Source of the DNA: Verrucomicrobiales bacterium
GTDB lineage: Bacteria; Verrucomicrobiota; Verrucomicrobiia; Limisphaerales; UBA9464
Length of the DNA: 45,751 bases
Assembly (NCBI GenBank): GCA_005793375.1
Contig: SXSK01000104.1
Coordinates: forward strand, 1-45,751
Direction of reading: 5' to 3'
Below the pieces are notes generated by a model. It had not been told where the DNA came from and did no database searches. It saw only the letters and a program-made list of their open reading frames with translations. Positions 17,257 through 26,418 of the stretch are shown here, in pieces; within the stretch, counting starts at the first letter, position 1, and each line of letters opens with the position of its first letter. The position numbers and the translations under genes are program-made.

Positions 17257-17375
17257 GGGCATTTCTTGATACGTCGGTGCTGGTGGCGGTCTTCCAGGAA
17301 ACCCTCTACACGTGGAACTCGCGGCATTGGCAGCAACTCGGCCCCGCCGTTAGCAGTCGGGTGCGAACGCCCTGA
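17253..17375 (+). pseudogene. PIN-domain toxin (VapC-like) with internal deletion
   Basis: The frame starts at an ATG overlapping the antitoxin stop and reads MRAFLDTSVLVAVFQE, the canonical PIN start with its first acidic residue. It then passes directly into TLYTWNSRHWQQLGP and ends VRTP, which looks like the C-terminal end of the same family. The product has 40 residues, against about 130-140 for an intact toxin, so roughly 90-100 residues with most catalytic acids are missing. Start and stop share one frame, meaning the deletion was in frame. No nuclease activity is expected. Confidence 0.75.
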
Positions 17376-17559
17376 AGCACCCGAACACTTACGCTGATCC
17401 CCAACCCGTGATCTACGCGAGGAATCGTTTCCAGTTCATTGCGCCGGAAAATGGTGCAAGAGCAGGATCGTATGTCACCACAGGGACGGTCCGAAACGAT
17501 TGCGGATCAGCGAATTCGAAAACTGTTACCTTACGGGTTCCACTTTCACCTCCATAAAC

Positions 17560-19050
17560 TCACGTCAGGATGGGGCTGACGAGTTCCCCATGGACGTCGG
17601 TGAGTCGGCGGTTGATGCCATTGTGGTAGTAGGTGAGCTTGGTGTGATCCAAGCCGAGGAGGTGGAGGATCGTGGCGTGGAAGTCTGGAATAATGACTTT
17701 ATTCTGATCCACGAAATAACCCACGTCATCGGTGGTCCCGTGGTGGAATCCTTTCTTCAGGCCGGCTCCCGCCATGAAACAGGTGAACGCGGTGGGGTGA
17801 TGATCGCGTCCTGGTGAACCGATTCCCTGGGTGGAAGGGCTGCGTCCAAACTCAGTGTTCCACACGAACAACGTGTCCTCGAGCATGCCGCGTTGTTTGA
17901 GATCCTGAATCAGGCCGGCCACGGGTTTATCCATGGTGGCAGCCTGAGTGTTGTGATTTTCGCGGAGATTCTCGTGGCCATCCCAGTTGATGCGCGGGCT
18001 GCCGAAAGCGCCGCCGTTGAAAATTTGGACGAATCGGACGCCACGTTCCAGGAGGCGTCGCGCCATGAGGCAGTTGCGAGCGAACCCTCGGTTGGACTCA
18101 TCGTTCAAACCATAGAGGCGTTTGGTGGCTTCGTTTTCGCTGTCGAGATCGGTGGCTTCAGGGATGCTGACCTGCATACGAGCGGCCAATTCATAGGAGC
18201 GGAGGCGGGCTGCAAAGGCGGAATCTCCGGCATTGGCTTCGGCGAAATCACGGTTCATGGAGGCGAGAAGATCCATGTCGGACTGGCGGTTTTGAGGCGG
18301 GATGTGGGCCGGAGTACTGAGATCTAGCACGGGCTCACGGGCGTTGGTACGGAAGGGGACGCCTTGGTAGTTGGCTGGTAGGAAACCTGAGGTCCAATTA
18401 ATGGAACCACCGGCCATCAACCCTCGTGGGTCGGGTAGGACCACAAATGCCGGGAGATTATCAGTCACTGATCCCAAGCCGTACGACAGCCAAGCGCCCA
18501 TGGAGGGGAATCCATTGAGCGTGAAGCCGCTATTCATCTGGAACGTGGCGGGCGTGTGGTTGTTACTCTTGGCATACATGGAGTGGATGAAACACAGGTC
18601 ATCCACACAGTTGGCGAGATTGGGCAGGAGGCTGCTGACCCAGGATCCACTCTGACCTTGCTGCCTAAAATCGTAAACGCTCTTCATGACGCGCCCGGGT
18701 TGGCCGAAGAACCCAAGATTCTCGCCTTTGCCTTCCAAGGTTTTCCCGTCGAGCCGTTCGAGTTGCGGTTTGTAGTCGAAGGTGTCGAGGTGGCTGACAC
18801 CGCCGCAGCAGAAGACCTGGACGATGCGTTTGGCTTTGGGGGTGAAGTGAGCAAGTCGGGCGCTGGAGCTACTTGCGCTGGCGAGGTTCGCGCTGGCGGT
18901 GGCACGCTCTCGGTCGAGTATCCAAGCGAGAGCGATTCCACCGAGGCCGCCGCAGGTGTTCCAAAGAAAATGACGCCGGGACAAGAGCGGTGGTTGGGCT
19001 GAGGCTGCGGACGTCGTCGATGTCCGCAGCGAGTTCGAGTTATCGGACAT
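17560..19050 (-). CDS. DUF1501 secreted protein (Tat signal)
   Basis: The protein of about 496 residues has a twin-arginine-like signal (LSRRHFLWNTCGGLGGIALAW) and the DUF1501 fold, related to sulfatases/alkaline phosphatases. Typical segments are VFCCGGVSHLDTFDYKP, GSWVSSLLPNLA, LFVWNTEFGRSPSTQG and GRDHHPTAFTCFMAGAGLKKG. These proteins come in pairs with DUF1549/DUF1553 proteins in planctomycetes and Verrucomicrobiota, often for sulfated or complex polysaccharide use, but the activity is unproven. The ATG at 19050 overlaps the stop of the upstream partner by 11 bases; the longer frame starts with TTG. Confidence 0.9.
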   Translation of the reverse strand: MSDNSNSLRTSTTSAASAQPPLLSRRHFLWNTCGGLGGIALAWILDRERATASANLASASSSSARLAHFTPKAKRIVQVFCCGGVSHLDTFDYKPQLERLDGKTLEGKGENLGFFGQPGRVMKSVYDFRQQGQSGSWVSSLLPNLANCVDDLCFIHSMYAKSNNHTPATFQMNSGFTLNGFPSMGAWLSYGLGSVTDNLPAFVVLPDPRGLMAGGSINWTSGFLPANYQGVPFRTNAREPVLDLSTPAHIPPQNRQSDMDLLASMNRDFAEANAGDSAFAARLRSYELAARMQVSIPEATDLDSENEATKRLYGLNDESNRGFARNCLMARRLLERGVRFVQIFNGGAFGSPRINWDGHENLRENHNTQAATMDKPVAGLIQDLKQRGMLEDTLFVWNTEFGRSPSTQGIGSPGRDHHPTAFTCFMAGAGLKKGFHHGTTDDVGYFVDQNKVIIPDFHATILHLLGLDHTKLTYYHNGINRRLTDVHGELVSPILT

Positions 19051-21784
19051 ACACAAATTCGGTGGAGTTCAACAGCGCCCAGCAAATGCTGTCCAGGCCG
19101 CGTTGGCGGGATGCTGGGAGGGCGCGTGCGAGTTCGCTGGCGTTGGGTGGGCGGCCCAGGGCTAACTGATAGGCGGCCTGGATGGCCTTGGAATCCTCGT
19201 CGCCAGCGGTTCGCCGCGCGGACTCCGCCAGATGCCTGGCCATCCGTTGGACGAAGGCGTTATTCATCAAGCCCAAAGCTTGAAGGGGGGTTGTGGTGAC
19301 GCCTCGACGTGGGGTTTTGACGGCTGGATCCGGGCAATCGAAGGCGTCCATCAGCGGTTCCTTCCCCGAATTGACGTTCATGCGGTAAAGGGAGCGACGA
19401 TGGAATTCGGGGCCAATCTTGTCGACAGGTACATAGGCATTGGCAGGGAATTTGAGGATATCAAAGGGCCGGTAGCTGGGGCCTCCCATGGTGCGATTGA
19501 GTTGTCCACTGATAGCCAGCATGGCGTCACGGACGGCTTCCGCTTCAAGGCGTCGGGGTGGAAACCGCCAGAGCCACTGATCGTCGGCGTCCAAAGCGCC
19601 GGCTTTCTCGTTCATGATCGACGATTGCCGATAGGTGTCGGACGTCACGATTAGGCGATGGAGGGTTTTGATACTCCAACCGCTGGCGATGAAACGATCC
19701 GCGAGCCAATCGAGCAGCTCCGGATGGGTTGGTCGCGCTCCGTTGGCGCCGAAGTCGTTGGGCGTCGACACAAGCCCCTGCCCGAAATGGAAATGCCAAA
19801 CCCGGTTGGCCATGACGCGGGCTGGGAGCGGATTTCGAGGGTCCGCCAACCAGTCAGCGAATTTCAGCCGGCGCTGAGCTTCGGGGGCGTCGGGGGCCAA
19901 ATCGAATTCGGCACTGAGTTGACGGAGAGCGGACAAGGCGCCAGGGGCGACAACGGCCTCGGGGGTTTTGACGTCGCCCCGCCGCAACCGTTGAGTGGGT
20001 TTGGGTTGGACTCGAGTGCCTGCGTACGAGACCGGTACGGGCGGGATGGCATCCAGTTCGGCTTGAGTTCGCCGGGCTTGTGCCAGTGAGGTGTCATGGG
20101 CCACTCGTTCGTCGGCGGTGAGATTTGCCAGGACCTCTGCCTGGGGACTGGCCAATCCGCTGGCGCGGTAAGACGCTGCGACATCGTCCGGAGTCAGGGC
20201 ACGATCATAAAGCGATGCGCGACGGATCTGGCCGGTCAGCCAGGGGCGCCCACCCCCCGTGTGGCGCATCCCTAAGAGTATCCGGGCGCCGCCGGCCGTG
20301 AAGGTTTGGAGAGTGCCGGCAGAGTAAGGTTTGCCGTAGGCTTCACCATTTCGGAACAGGGCAATGCTGTTGTCTGCACGATACACGATGGCCACCTGGA
20401 CAACCTCCCCCGCTGTGGCGGTTTCCTCCGGGGCATCGAGGTCGCGGGTACGTTCGAATCCACTGCTGCCGGCTATCCATTTGCGCGGCTGACGTTCCCC
20501 GAAAACGATGGCATCGAAGTTTCGTCCGTCAGCGCTTTCCAGAGAAATGGCCGCACCACCGCCTTGTTTGAGATCCGCCAAAGAAACCCAGGCTTCGAGC
20601 GTCTTCTCGCGGATATCTTTGGTGAGCGGCGCGCTCTGGTAGTAAGCGCCGTCTTGGGGTAGGACCAATCGGCCGTTTTCGACGCGAGCACTCCCATGAG
20701 TGGAACCGGGTAAGGCGGGGGCGTCTGGGCGATCGAACGACCAATGAGTATAAGGTGTAGGACCGGGCGCCTCCGAGACCTCTTTCCTGCCAGCGGCTGC
20801 CCTGGACCGGCCCAGACGTTCCAAGCGAGCCGTTTCCTCGCGTGCGGTTGAGAGCCCCTGGCGAAGCGATTGGATGCGCGCGTCGCGCTGGGTGGTTTCC
20901 TCAGACCCGGCGATGCCGCGTTCGCCGTGTTTCACGCCATCGAACACCGACTTGATGCGGTAATACTCGTCGAGGGAGATGGGATCGAACTTATGAGAAT
21001 GGCAGCGAGCGCAGTTGACGGTGAGGCCGAGGAATGTCTGTCCGACGACGCCAATGGTGTCCTCGAGCTCATCCTCGCGGGTGATCATGCGTTGAGTGGT
21101 GTTGGCCTGGGCATTGCCGGCTTCGTCCCAAGGGCCGCAGATTAACAGACTCGCGCTGACGATGCCGTCGGTGGTGACGGGTTCCAAAACGTCGCCGGCC
21201 ACCTGTTCCCGCATGAACTGCTGGTAGGATTTGTCCGAGTTAAAACTCCGCACGACATAATCGCGATAATGCCACGCGTTGTCCCGGAGTTTGTCGTACT
21301 CGAATCCCTGACTTTCCGTGTAGCGGACGACATCCAACCAATGGCGGGCCCAGCGTTCGCCGTAATGAGGTGACGCCAGGAGTCGTTCGACGACCGTGTG
21401 GTAGGCGTTGGGGGATGGGTCTTGAGAGAATTGTTCGACCTCAGTGGGTGTTGGGGGAAGGCCGGTGAGATCAAACGTCAAGCGGCGGATGAGCGTGACG
21501 CGGTCTGTGGCAGGGGACAACTGGAGTCCCTGGGCAGCGAGTTTGGTCAGGATGAACCCATCGATTTCATTGGCAACTGTGGCTCTGGGTTTTGACGTGT
21601 CGGGAATGGTTGCGGCGCGGATGGGTTCAAAGGACCAATGATTGGTGGTTGGGGCTGAACCCGATGCGCCTGAAGCGGCGAGAGCCGCCCAGAAGAGGCA
21701 TGCCGTCACCGATAGGATTGATGCGCGGCGAGCCCACAGGCGCTCATCTGGCCTGAGATCGACCGAAGACGATCCAGAGCTCAT
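19040..21784 (-). CDS. DUF1549 / LamG-like / DUF1553 secreted protein (PSCyt2-PSD1 type)
   Basis: This is a large exported protein of about 914 residues. After a signal-like segment (ILSVTACLFWAALAASGA) comes DUF1549 (LIRRLTFDLTGLPPTPTEV, HYGERWARHWLDVVRYTES), then one CARCH haem-type motif near residue 260, and a LamG/concanavalin-like domain at roughly 350-510 (GDVVQVAIVYRADNSIALF-like; here GEVVQVAIVY). DUF1553 follows (ADWLADPRNPLPARVMANRVWHFHFGQGLV, then TTPLQALGLMNNAFV). The N-terminal PSCyt1 cytochrome domain found in many relatives is absent. It is coupled to the DUF1501 gene, so the two probably act together at the cell surface. Confidence 0.9.
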   Translation of the reverse strand: MSSGSSSVDLRPDERLWARRASILSVTACLFWAALAASGASGSAPTTNHWSFEPIRAATIPDTSKPRATVANEIDGFILTKLAAQGLQLSPATDRVTLIRRLTFDLTGLPPTPTEVEQFSQDPSPNAYHTVVERLLASPHYGERWARHWLDVVRYTESQGFEYDKLRDNAWHYRDYVVRSFNSDKSYQQFMREQVAGDVLEPVTTDGIVSASLLICGPWDEAGNAQANTTQRMITREDELEDTIGVVGQTFLGLTVNCARCHSHKFDPISLDEYYRIKSVFDGVKHGERGIAGSEETTQRDARIQSLRQGLSTAREETARLERLGRSRAAAGRKEVSEAPGPTPYTHWSFDRPDAPALPGSTHGSARVENGRLVLPQDGAYYQSAPLTKDIREKTLEAWVSLADLKQGGGAAISLESADGRNFDAIVFGERQPRKWIAGSSGFERTRDLDAPEETATAGEVVQVAIVYRADNSIALFRNGEAYGKPYSAGTLQTFTAGGARILLGMRHTGGGRPWLTGQIRRASLYDRALTPDDVAASYRASGLASPQAEVLANLTADERVAHDTSLAQARRTQAELDAIPPVPVSYAGTRVQPKPTQRLRRGDVKTPEAVVAPGALSALRQLSAEFDLAPDAPEAQRRLKFADWLADPRNPLPARVMANRVWHFHFGQGLVSTPNDFGANGARPTHPELLDWLADRFIASGWSIKTLHRLIVTSDTYRQSSIMNEKAGALDADDQWLWRFPPRRLEAEAVRDAMLAISGQLNRTMGGPSYRPFDILKFPANAYVPVDKIGPEFHRRSLYRMNVNSGKEPLMDAFDCPDPAVKTPRRGVTTTPLQALGLMNNAFVQRMARHLAESARRTAGDEDSKAIQAAYQLALGRPPNASELARALPASRQRGLDSICWALLNSTEFVYVR

Positions 21785-21902
21785 GACAATGATTGCGGTT
21801 TGGGTTCCATTCGCACCCATCCATACTCAAGCCGACCCGTTTGGATCAAGTGTTGTGGTGAGTAGATTGCGTCCTCGGCTCTTGAATCCCGGTCGCGGTA
21901 CT

Positions 21903-21929
21903 CCCATCGCTTGGACATGTCGCGATGGG
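21903..21929. other. perfect 8-bp stem-loop
   Basis: CCCATCGC (21903-21910) pairs fully with GCGATGGG (21922-21929) around an 11-base loop. It lies 46 bases after the stop of the lipoprotein gene and about 120 bases before the start of the DUF1549/DUF1553 gene. There is no T-run on either strand, so it may be a factor-dependent terminator, an mRNA end or a protein-binding site. Confidence 0.4.
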
Positions 21930-21975
21930 GATTCGAGTGGGGCGGGAATTCAAGCTGAATTGGACGGTGTGGCCT

Positions 21976-22455
21976 TTAGGGGACCACGTTGCCGATATCC
22001 AAAATGACGCGCCACGCGCCGCCGACCTGTCGCCGCCAGATTGAGACATAACGGCCGCGGGTGATTTGGGCTCGCCCCCCGGAGGGCTCGGGAGTGCGAG
22101 ATTCATACGACCCCCAGGACCATCCGGCGTCTCCGGACATTGCCGCTTCCGCATGTTCAGGTCGCCACTGGAGTGTCGAATTCGGCGCACCCGCCATAAA
22201 TTGACTGATGGCTTGGTTGCCGATGATGGGAGGACCCGACGGTGGCAGATGAGCGGACCGTGTGAGGGTAAAGGCTGCGAATGCCGCCGCTGGACCTTGT
22301 TCTGAGGACATTCGTGCGAAGGCAATGTCCGACTCGAAAATCTCGCGAGCCAAGCGGTCGGGATGCGTGAGGGTCTGACTGGTCTTAGATTTTGAGGCGC
22401 ACCCGACGGCCAGAAACCAAAGGAGCGCCAGGGTTAGTCCGAGGGGGATTTTCAT
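21976..22455 (-). CDS. lipoprotein with NTF2/DUF4440-like domain
   Basis: The 159-residue product has a lipoprotein signal with lipobox LAVGC (Cys19). The remainder (EIFESDIAFARMSSEQGPAAAFAAF, then ISQFMAGAP, WSWGSYESRT, GRYVSIWRRQVGGAWRVILDIGN) fits the SnoaL/DUF4440 cone-shaped fold, which includes enzymes and small-ligand binding proteins. The substrate is unknown. It lies between the zinc dehydrogenase and the DUF1549/DUF1553 gene on the same strand. Confidence 0.75.
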   Translation of the reverse strand: MKIPLGLTLALLWFLAVGCASKSKTSQTLTHPDRLAREIFESDIAFARMSSEQGPAAAFAAFTLTRSAHLPPSGPPIIGNQAISQFMAGAPNSTLQWRPEHAEAAMSGDAGWSWGSYESRTPEPSGGRAQITRGRYVSIWRRQVGGAWRVILDIGNVVP

Positions 22456-22489
22456 TGTGTTTGGTGAGAGGATGTGGGCTGAGACACAC

Positions 22490-23626
22490 TCATGAGGCGT
22501 CGTTGGACTTAAAGTGTTCGGAATGGTCGAACAGAATCACTGACTTGGAACTCCGTCCATCGAGCATCTCCTGGAGAGCGGTGGGGAGTTGTCGAATCGA
22601 GTAAGTGGCGGTGACCAATTCATCGAGTTTGAGTTCTCCTTTCCGATAGAGTTCAAAGATCCGTGGGAAATCGATTTCCGGGTTGCAGTTGCCGTAGAGC
22701 GGGGCGAGGTATGTTTTGTTCCACATGAAGGCCTGCATGTCGACACTGACAGGGTCATGAATGCCGCTGAGTTGGAGGGCTACTCCGCCGTCTCGGATCA
22801 GGCGCAAGGGAGCGAAGGCGAGTTCGGGGATGGCGGTGGCCTCGAAGGCGTAATCGGCGCCGCGACCGCTGGTAAGCAACCGCACCTCTTCGGCAGCCCG
22901 TTCTAATTTGGGATCGTCACGTCCCACTTGGATGGTATGGGTTGCGCCGAAGCGTTTGGCGGTTTCGAGACGCGCGGATTTGCGTGCGATGGCGATGATT
23001 TTGCTGGCGCCAGCAATGCGGGCTCCTTGGATGACATTCAAGCCGACGCCGCCGACGCCCAGTACGGCCACGCTACTGCCCTGTTTGACCTTGGCCGAGT
23101 TCATGACCGAACCGAATCCAGTCATGACCCCACAGCCGACGATGCAGGCACTAGAGAATGGGACAAAGTCTGGCAGTGGAGAGAGGGCTTCCTGCCGAAC
23201 CAGGGTGAGGCCGGCAAGAGTGCCGAGGTTAAATGATCGATCGACGGGGACTCCCCGGAGGGTTGTGCCTTGGCGATGGGCGTGCGCGCAACTGGGCGCT
23301 AGGACATGCGCGGGTTTACTCCATTCACACAGCGATGGGCTCTGGTCGCGACATTGGAAGCAGTTACCGCAAGGGATGGCCCAATTGAGCAGAACGCGGT
23401 CTCCAGGCATGAATCGGGTGACGCCGGCTCCAACGGCTTTCACGATACCCGCGCCTTCATGGCCCATGATCAGAGGACGTTTCCACCAGAGCGATGCATG
23501 ATCGGTGTGGCAGATGCCTGCGGCGAGGATCTGTACCAAGACTTCGAGCGGTTGAGGATGAGATACCTCGATTTCCTCGACGGCGAATCCTCCCGACCCG
23601 TTTGCGATGGCTGCCAGCGTTTTCAT
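22490..23626 (-). CDS. zinc-dependent alcohol dehydrogenase (MDR family)
   Basis: The 378-residue enzyme is a medium-chain dehydrogenase. The catalytic zinc ligands are visible in AGICHTDH and GHEGAG plus a later Cys in IVGCGVMTG, and the structural zinc site in CGNCFQCRDQSPSLC (four Cys). The nucleotide-binding motif is AVLGVGGVGLNVIQGA. Length and the SSACIVGCGVMTGFGSV segment suit class III-like or mycothiol/glutathione-independent dehydrogenases; the natural alcohol or aldehyde cannot be given. It is divergent from mogA, with a gap of 125 bases. Confidence 0.88.
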   Translation of the reverse strand: MKTLAAIANGSGGFAVEEIEVSHPQPLEVLVQILAAGICHTDHASLWWKRPLIMGHEGAGIVKAVGAGVTRFMPGDRVLLNWAIPCGNCFQCRDQSPSLCEWSKPAHVLAPSCAHAHRQGTTLRGVPVDRSFNLGTLAGLTLVRQEALSPLPDFVPFSSACIVGCGVMTGFGSVMNSAKVKQGSSVAVLGVGGVGLNVIQGARIAGASKIIAIARKSARLETAKRFGATHTIQVGRDDPKLERAAEEVRLLTSGRGADYAFEATAIPELAFAPLRLIRDGGVALQLSGIHDPVSVDMQAFMWNKTYLAPLYGNCNPEIDFPRIFELYRKGELKLDELVTATYSIRQLPTALQEMLDGRSSKSVILFDHSEHFKSNDAS

Positions 23627-23751
23627 GGTTGCAACGCGATCAAAGTTGAAATGAGCCGATTGAAAAGTGCGATTACCGAAAAGTCATTGGCCTGGGTGGA
23701 GGTCATTCTCCGGGATTGTGCCATCGACCGGCCCTCGCCAAACTCGGGCGC

Positions 23752-24234
23752 ATGCAATTGACTGTAGGAATTATCACGATCTCCGACCGGGCGTCTCGTG
23801 GTTTGTACGATGATTTGGGGGGGCCGGCATTAAAAAAGGCCGCGGAAGGGTATGGTTGGAATGTGCTCGGGGACATGTTGGTTCCGGATGAACGGCGGGA
23901 CATCCAGCGAGCCGTCCGTGAATTGATCGGTAAAGGCTGCCAGTTGGTGCTGACCACCGGTGGGACGGGAGTGGCATTGCGAGATGTGACCCCGGAAGCC
24001 GTGCGAGAGATTGCGGTTCGGGAACTGCCTGGGTTTGGGGAACTCATGCGGATGGAAAGCCTGAAGATTACCAAGAATGCCATTCTCAGCCGCAATCTCG
24101 CGGCGGTGGTGGATAAAGCGCTGGTGATTTGTCTGCCTGGCAAACCCAGTGGAGCGGTTGAGTGCCTTAGTTTCGTGGTGGGTGCAATTCCGCATTGTGT
24201 GGAAGTTCTGCAAGAGGTTCCCACCAGTTGTTGA
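23752..24234 (+). CDS. mogA: molybdopterin adenylyltransferase MogA/MoaB
   Basis: This 160-residue protein adenylates molybdopterin before molybdate insertion. Family markers are ITISDRASRGLYDDLGGPAL at the N-terminus, the TTGGTGVALRDVTPEA motif and LPGKPSGAVECLSF near the end. The ATG at 23752 puts the first strand at the N-terminus as in homologues; a frame open to 23716 only adds a poor leader. It is a single gene, convergent with ung. Confidence 0.92.
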   Translation: MQLTVGIITISDRASRGLYDDLGGPALKKAAEGYGWNVLGDMLVPDERRDIQRAVRELIGKGCQLVLTTGGTGVALRDVTPEAVREIAVRELPGFGELMRMESLKITKNAILSRNLAAVVDKALVICLPGKPSGAVECLSFVVGAIPHCVEVLQEVPTSC

Positions 24235-24268
24235 TGGGTTGGGGTGCAGGCGGGTCTGGAAATCAATT

Positions 24269-24949
24269 TCAGAGGTCGGGGAGCTGCCAGTGGATCGGCG
24301 GCAGACCGGCTTCGATGAGATGGGTGTTGGTTTTTGAGAAGCAACGGCAGCCGAAGAATTTCCGGGCGGAGAGTGGCGAGGGGTGGGCGGCTTCCAGCAC
24401 CACATGCTGTGGCGCCGTGATCTGTTGGCGCTTTTTTTGAGCCTCCTTGCCCCACAGCAAGAATACCACTCGGCGCGGCTGTGCATTGACCAATTCCAGG
24501 ATACTCGTGGTGAATTCCTCCCAGCCTTTGCCTTTGTGTGAATTGGGCTCTCCGGCGCGGACGGTCAGGACGGTGTTCAGCAAGAGAACGCCCTGTCGTG
24601 CCCAGGATTCCAGAAAACCATGGTTGGGGATTCGAAATCCGAGGTCGTCCCGCAATTCCTTGAAGATATTTTGCAGCGAACGCGCAAGCGGCTTTACGTG
24701 GGGCAACACCGAAAAGCAGAGCCCGTGAGCGTGGCCTGGCGTGGGGTAAGGATCCTGTCCCAACAAAACCACCCGCACGGAAGCCAATGGCGTGAGCTTC
24801 AAAGCGTTCAAAATGTCGGACGATGCGGGCAGGATGGTTTTGCCTCCGGCGGCATCTTGGGCGAGATGCGCATCGAGCCGCCGATAGGACTCCCTCTGAG
24901 TCGCGGGTAGGAGCCAAGGCTGCCAGCCCTGGGGAATGGGAGGTATCAT
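24269..24949 (-). CDS. ung: uracil-DNA glycosylase
   Basis: Ung removes uracil from DNA in base-excision repair. The water-activating Asp is in LLGQDPYPTPGHAHGL, the uracil-contacting segment is LLLNTVLTV and the C-terminal loop is AAHPSPLSARKFFGCRCF. From the ATG at 24949 (MIPPIPQGW) the protein has 226 residues, the normal size; the frame continues to 25039 without recognised sequence. Confidence 0.97.
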   Translation of the reverse strand: MIPPIPQGWQPWLLPATQRESYRRLDAHLAQDAAGGKTILPASSDILNALKLTPLASVRVVLLGQDPYPTPGHAHGLCFSVLPHVKPLARSLQNIFKELRDDLGFRIPNHGFLESWARQGVLLLNTVLTVRAGEPNSHKGKGWEEFTTSILELVNAQPRRVVFLLWGKEAQKKRQQITAPQHVVLEAAHPSPLSARKFFGCRCFSKTNTHLIEAGLPPIHWQLPDL

Positions 24950-25176
24950 GTGGGAGTTGTGGTCGATCCGTTGCCGAGGCTGTTTAGGGAGATGGCTTGA
25001 GTTCTGCAAGGATGGAGGCGCGTTTAAACAATTCAACACTACTCATTTTATGGGATGCGCAAAGGCCTAGCCGTAAGCGCCTGAACTATGGTTACATCCA
25101 TTGGCTCTAAACGTTTCCCGCTAGGCTGTCCGCCTGGACTCCTTGAGACGGAATCGGGGCGAGCCATAGGAATGCT

Positions 25177-26418
25177 ATGAACGTTAAGATGCGCGGCTGG
25201 ATTGGACGATGGACCTCGGCAGGCATGGGACTGGCACTCGCCATTCCTCCGAGCTTGGGTGCGGATGGGCAGCCTGGGACGGAACCGCTTCCAATCAAGC
25301 GATTCGAGTGCGGCATGGCGGTCGCTACCTGCTTTTCTCGCGGTCAAGTTCTCAATGATGGCAACACGGCTCAATGCCTCCCACGACCGAGCCTGCCTGA
25401 AGGCTACGTGGTCGGGATCATGGATCTGAGAAATCCGGTTGGGAACGGAGCGACGCCATTGGCGAACTGGCTACCGTCGATGACCCACAATGAAACAGGG
25501 GCGCCGCCGCACCAGTGGCGGGCGTCGAATTTGGGCGAAGTGTTCGGCATTGCGCTCGACAACCAATCGCCGCCCAACATTTATGTGGCGGCGACGTCCA
25601 TTTATCCCGGGGAGTATTATCCTTCCACGGGTGGGCCAGGTAGCGTTTACCGGATTGATGGCACCACCTTTCAGATTTCGACGCTCATCACCTTTAAGAA
25701 TGTTGGCAGCATCTCTTTGGGAAATTTATGCTTCGATCCGGACCACAATCAGTTGCTTGTGGCAGACCTCGACAACGGTCTTGTCCGACGGGTGAGTATG
25801 GCCGGTGTGGAGTTGTCCACGTTCGACCATGGGGTGAGCGGTCGCGCTTCGGCCTCGTTGCCGGTAATTCCCGATAGCAGCCCGTTCCAGCGGTTGACGG
25901 ACGCGGGACGGCGCGTGTTCGCCGTCCAGTATCATCAGGGTCGATTATATTATTCGGTCTGGGGCAATGTCACGGGTGCCGGGCCTGGCCCGGGAGCGAA
26001 CACGATCTGGTCGGTGGCCTTGCTTCCGAACGGAGATTTCGCCACGGGTCCCAATGCGGCTCGGGTTGAAGTGACACCGGCTCAACTGGCCTGGAATCCT
26101 AGCACGGGCGTCACCCTGGCGCCGAATCCTGCGATACAGGCCTCGGTAGTGACCGACATCGCGTTTTCTGCCGATGGCCGTATGGGGACCGCTGAACGCG
26201 GGCTGTGTTTCGATGACACGCGTAATCTGAATACCTTTGCGCATTACTCGCCCGCGAGGGAATTTGTCCCTGCGGGGACGGGTTGGACGGATGTGACCGC
26301 CCCAAATGGTATGCGAATTGGCAACTCGAACCCCGGCCATAATTCGGAAGGTGGTCTCGACTACGATTGCCTCCACCAACCTTTGTCCCCAGGTATGCTT
26401 CCGGGTTTCACTACATGA
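25177..26418 (+). CDS. secreted beta-propeller-like protein, N-terminal part of a likely frameshifted gene
   Basis: I do not recognise a named family. A signal peptide (about residues 1-29, ending ALG/ADG) precedes about 380 residues with propeller-like repeats: FGIALDNQSPPNIYVAATSIY, LGNLCFDPDHNQLLVADLDNGLVRRV and VVTDIAFSADGRMGTAERGL. These look like NHL/gluconolactonase-type blades. An AGGA lies about six bases before the ATG. The last 20 or so residues (CLHQPLSPGMLPGFTT) look out of character. A frame shifted by one base opens just there and continues with convincing protein, so the natural product is probably one chain of about 610 residues. Whether this is a real mutation or a sequencing error cannot be decided here. 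Confidence 0.65.
   Translation: MNVKMRGWIGRWTSAGMGLALAIPPSLGADGQPGTEPLPIKRFECGMAVATCFSRGQVLNDGNTAQCLPRPSLPEGYVVGIMDLRNPVGNGATPLANWLPSMTHNETGAPPHQWRASNLGEVFGIALDNQSPPNIYVAATSIYPGEYYPSTGGPGSVYRIDGTTFQISTLITFKNVGSISLGNLCFDPDHNQLLVADLDNGLVRRVSMAGVELSTFDHGVSGRASASLPVIPDSSPFQRLTDAGRRVFAVQYHQGRLYYSVWGNVTGAGPGPGANTIWSVALLPNGDFATGPNAARVEVTPAQLAWNPSTGVTLAPNPAIQASVVTDIAFSADGRMGTAERGLCFDDTRNLNTFAHYSPAREFVPAGTGWTDVTAPNGMRIGNSNPGHNSEGGLDYDCLHQPLSPGMLPGFTT

Noticed and set aside
23703-24917. 404-residue minus-strand open frame opposite mogA and overlapping ung
   Set aside because: It runs antisense to mogA and in another frame of ung, is rich in Arg/Pro/Ser with low complexity, and has no domain; both overlapped genes are firm.
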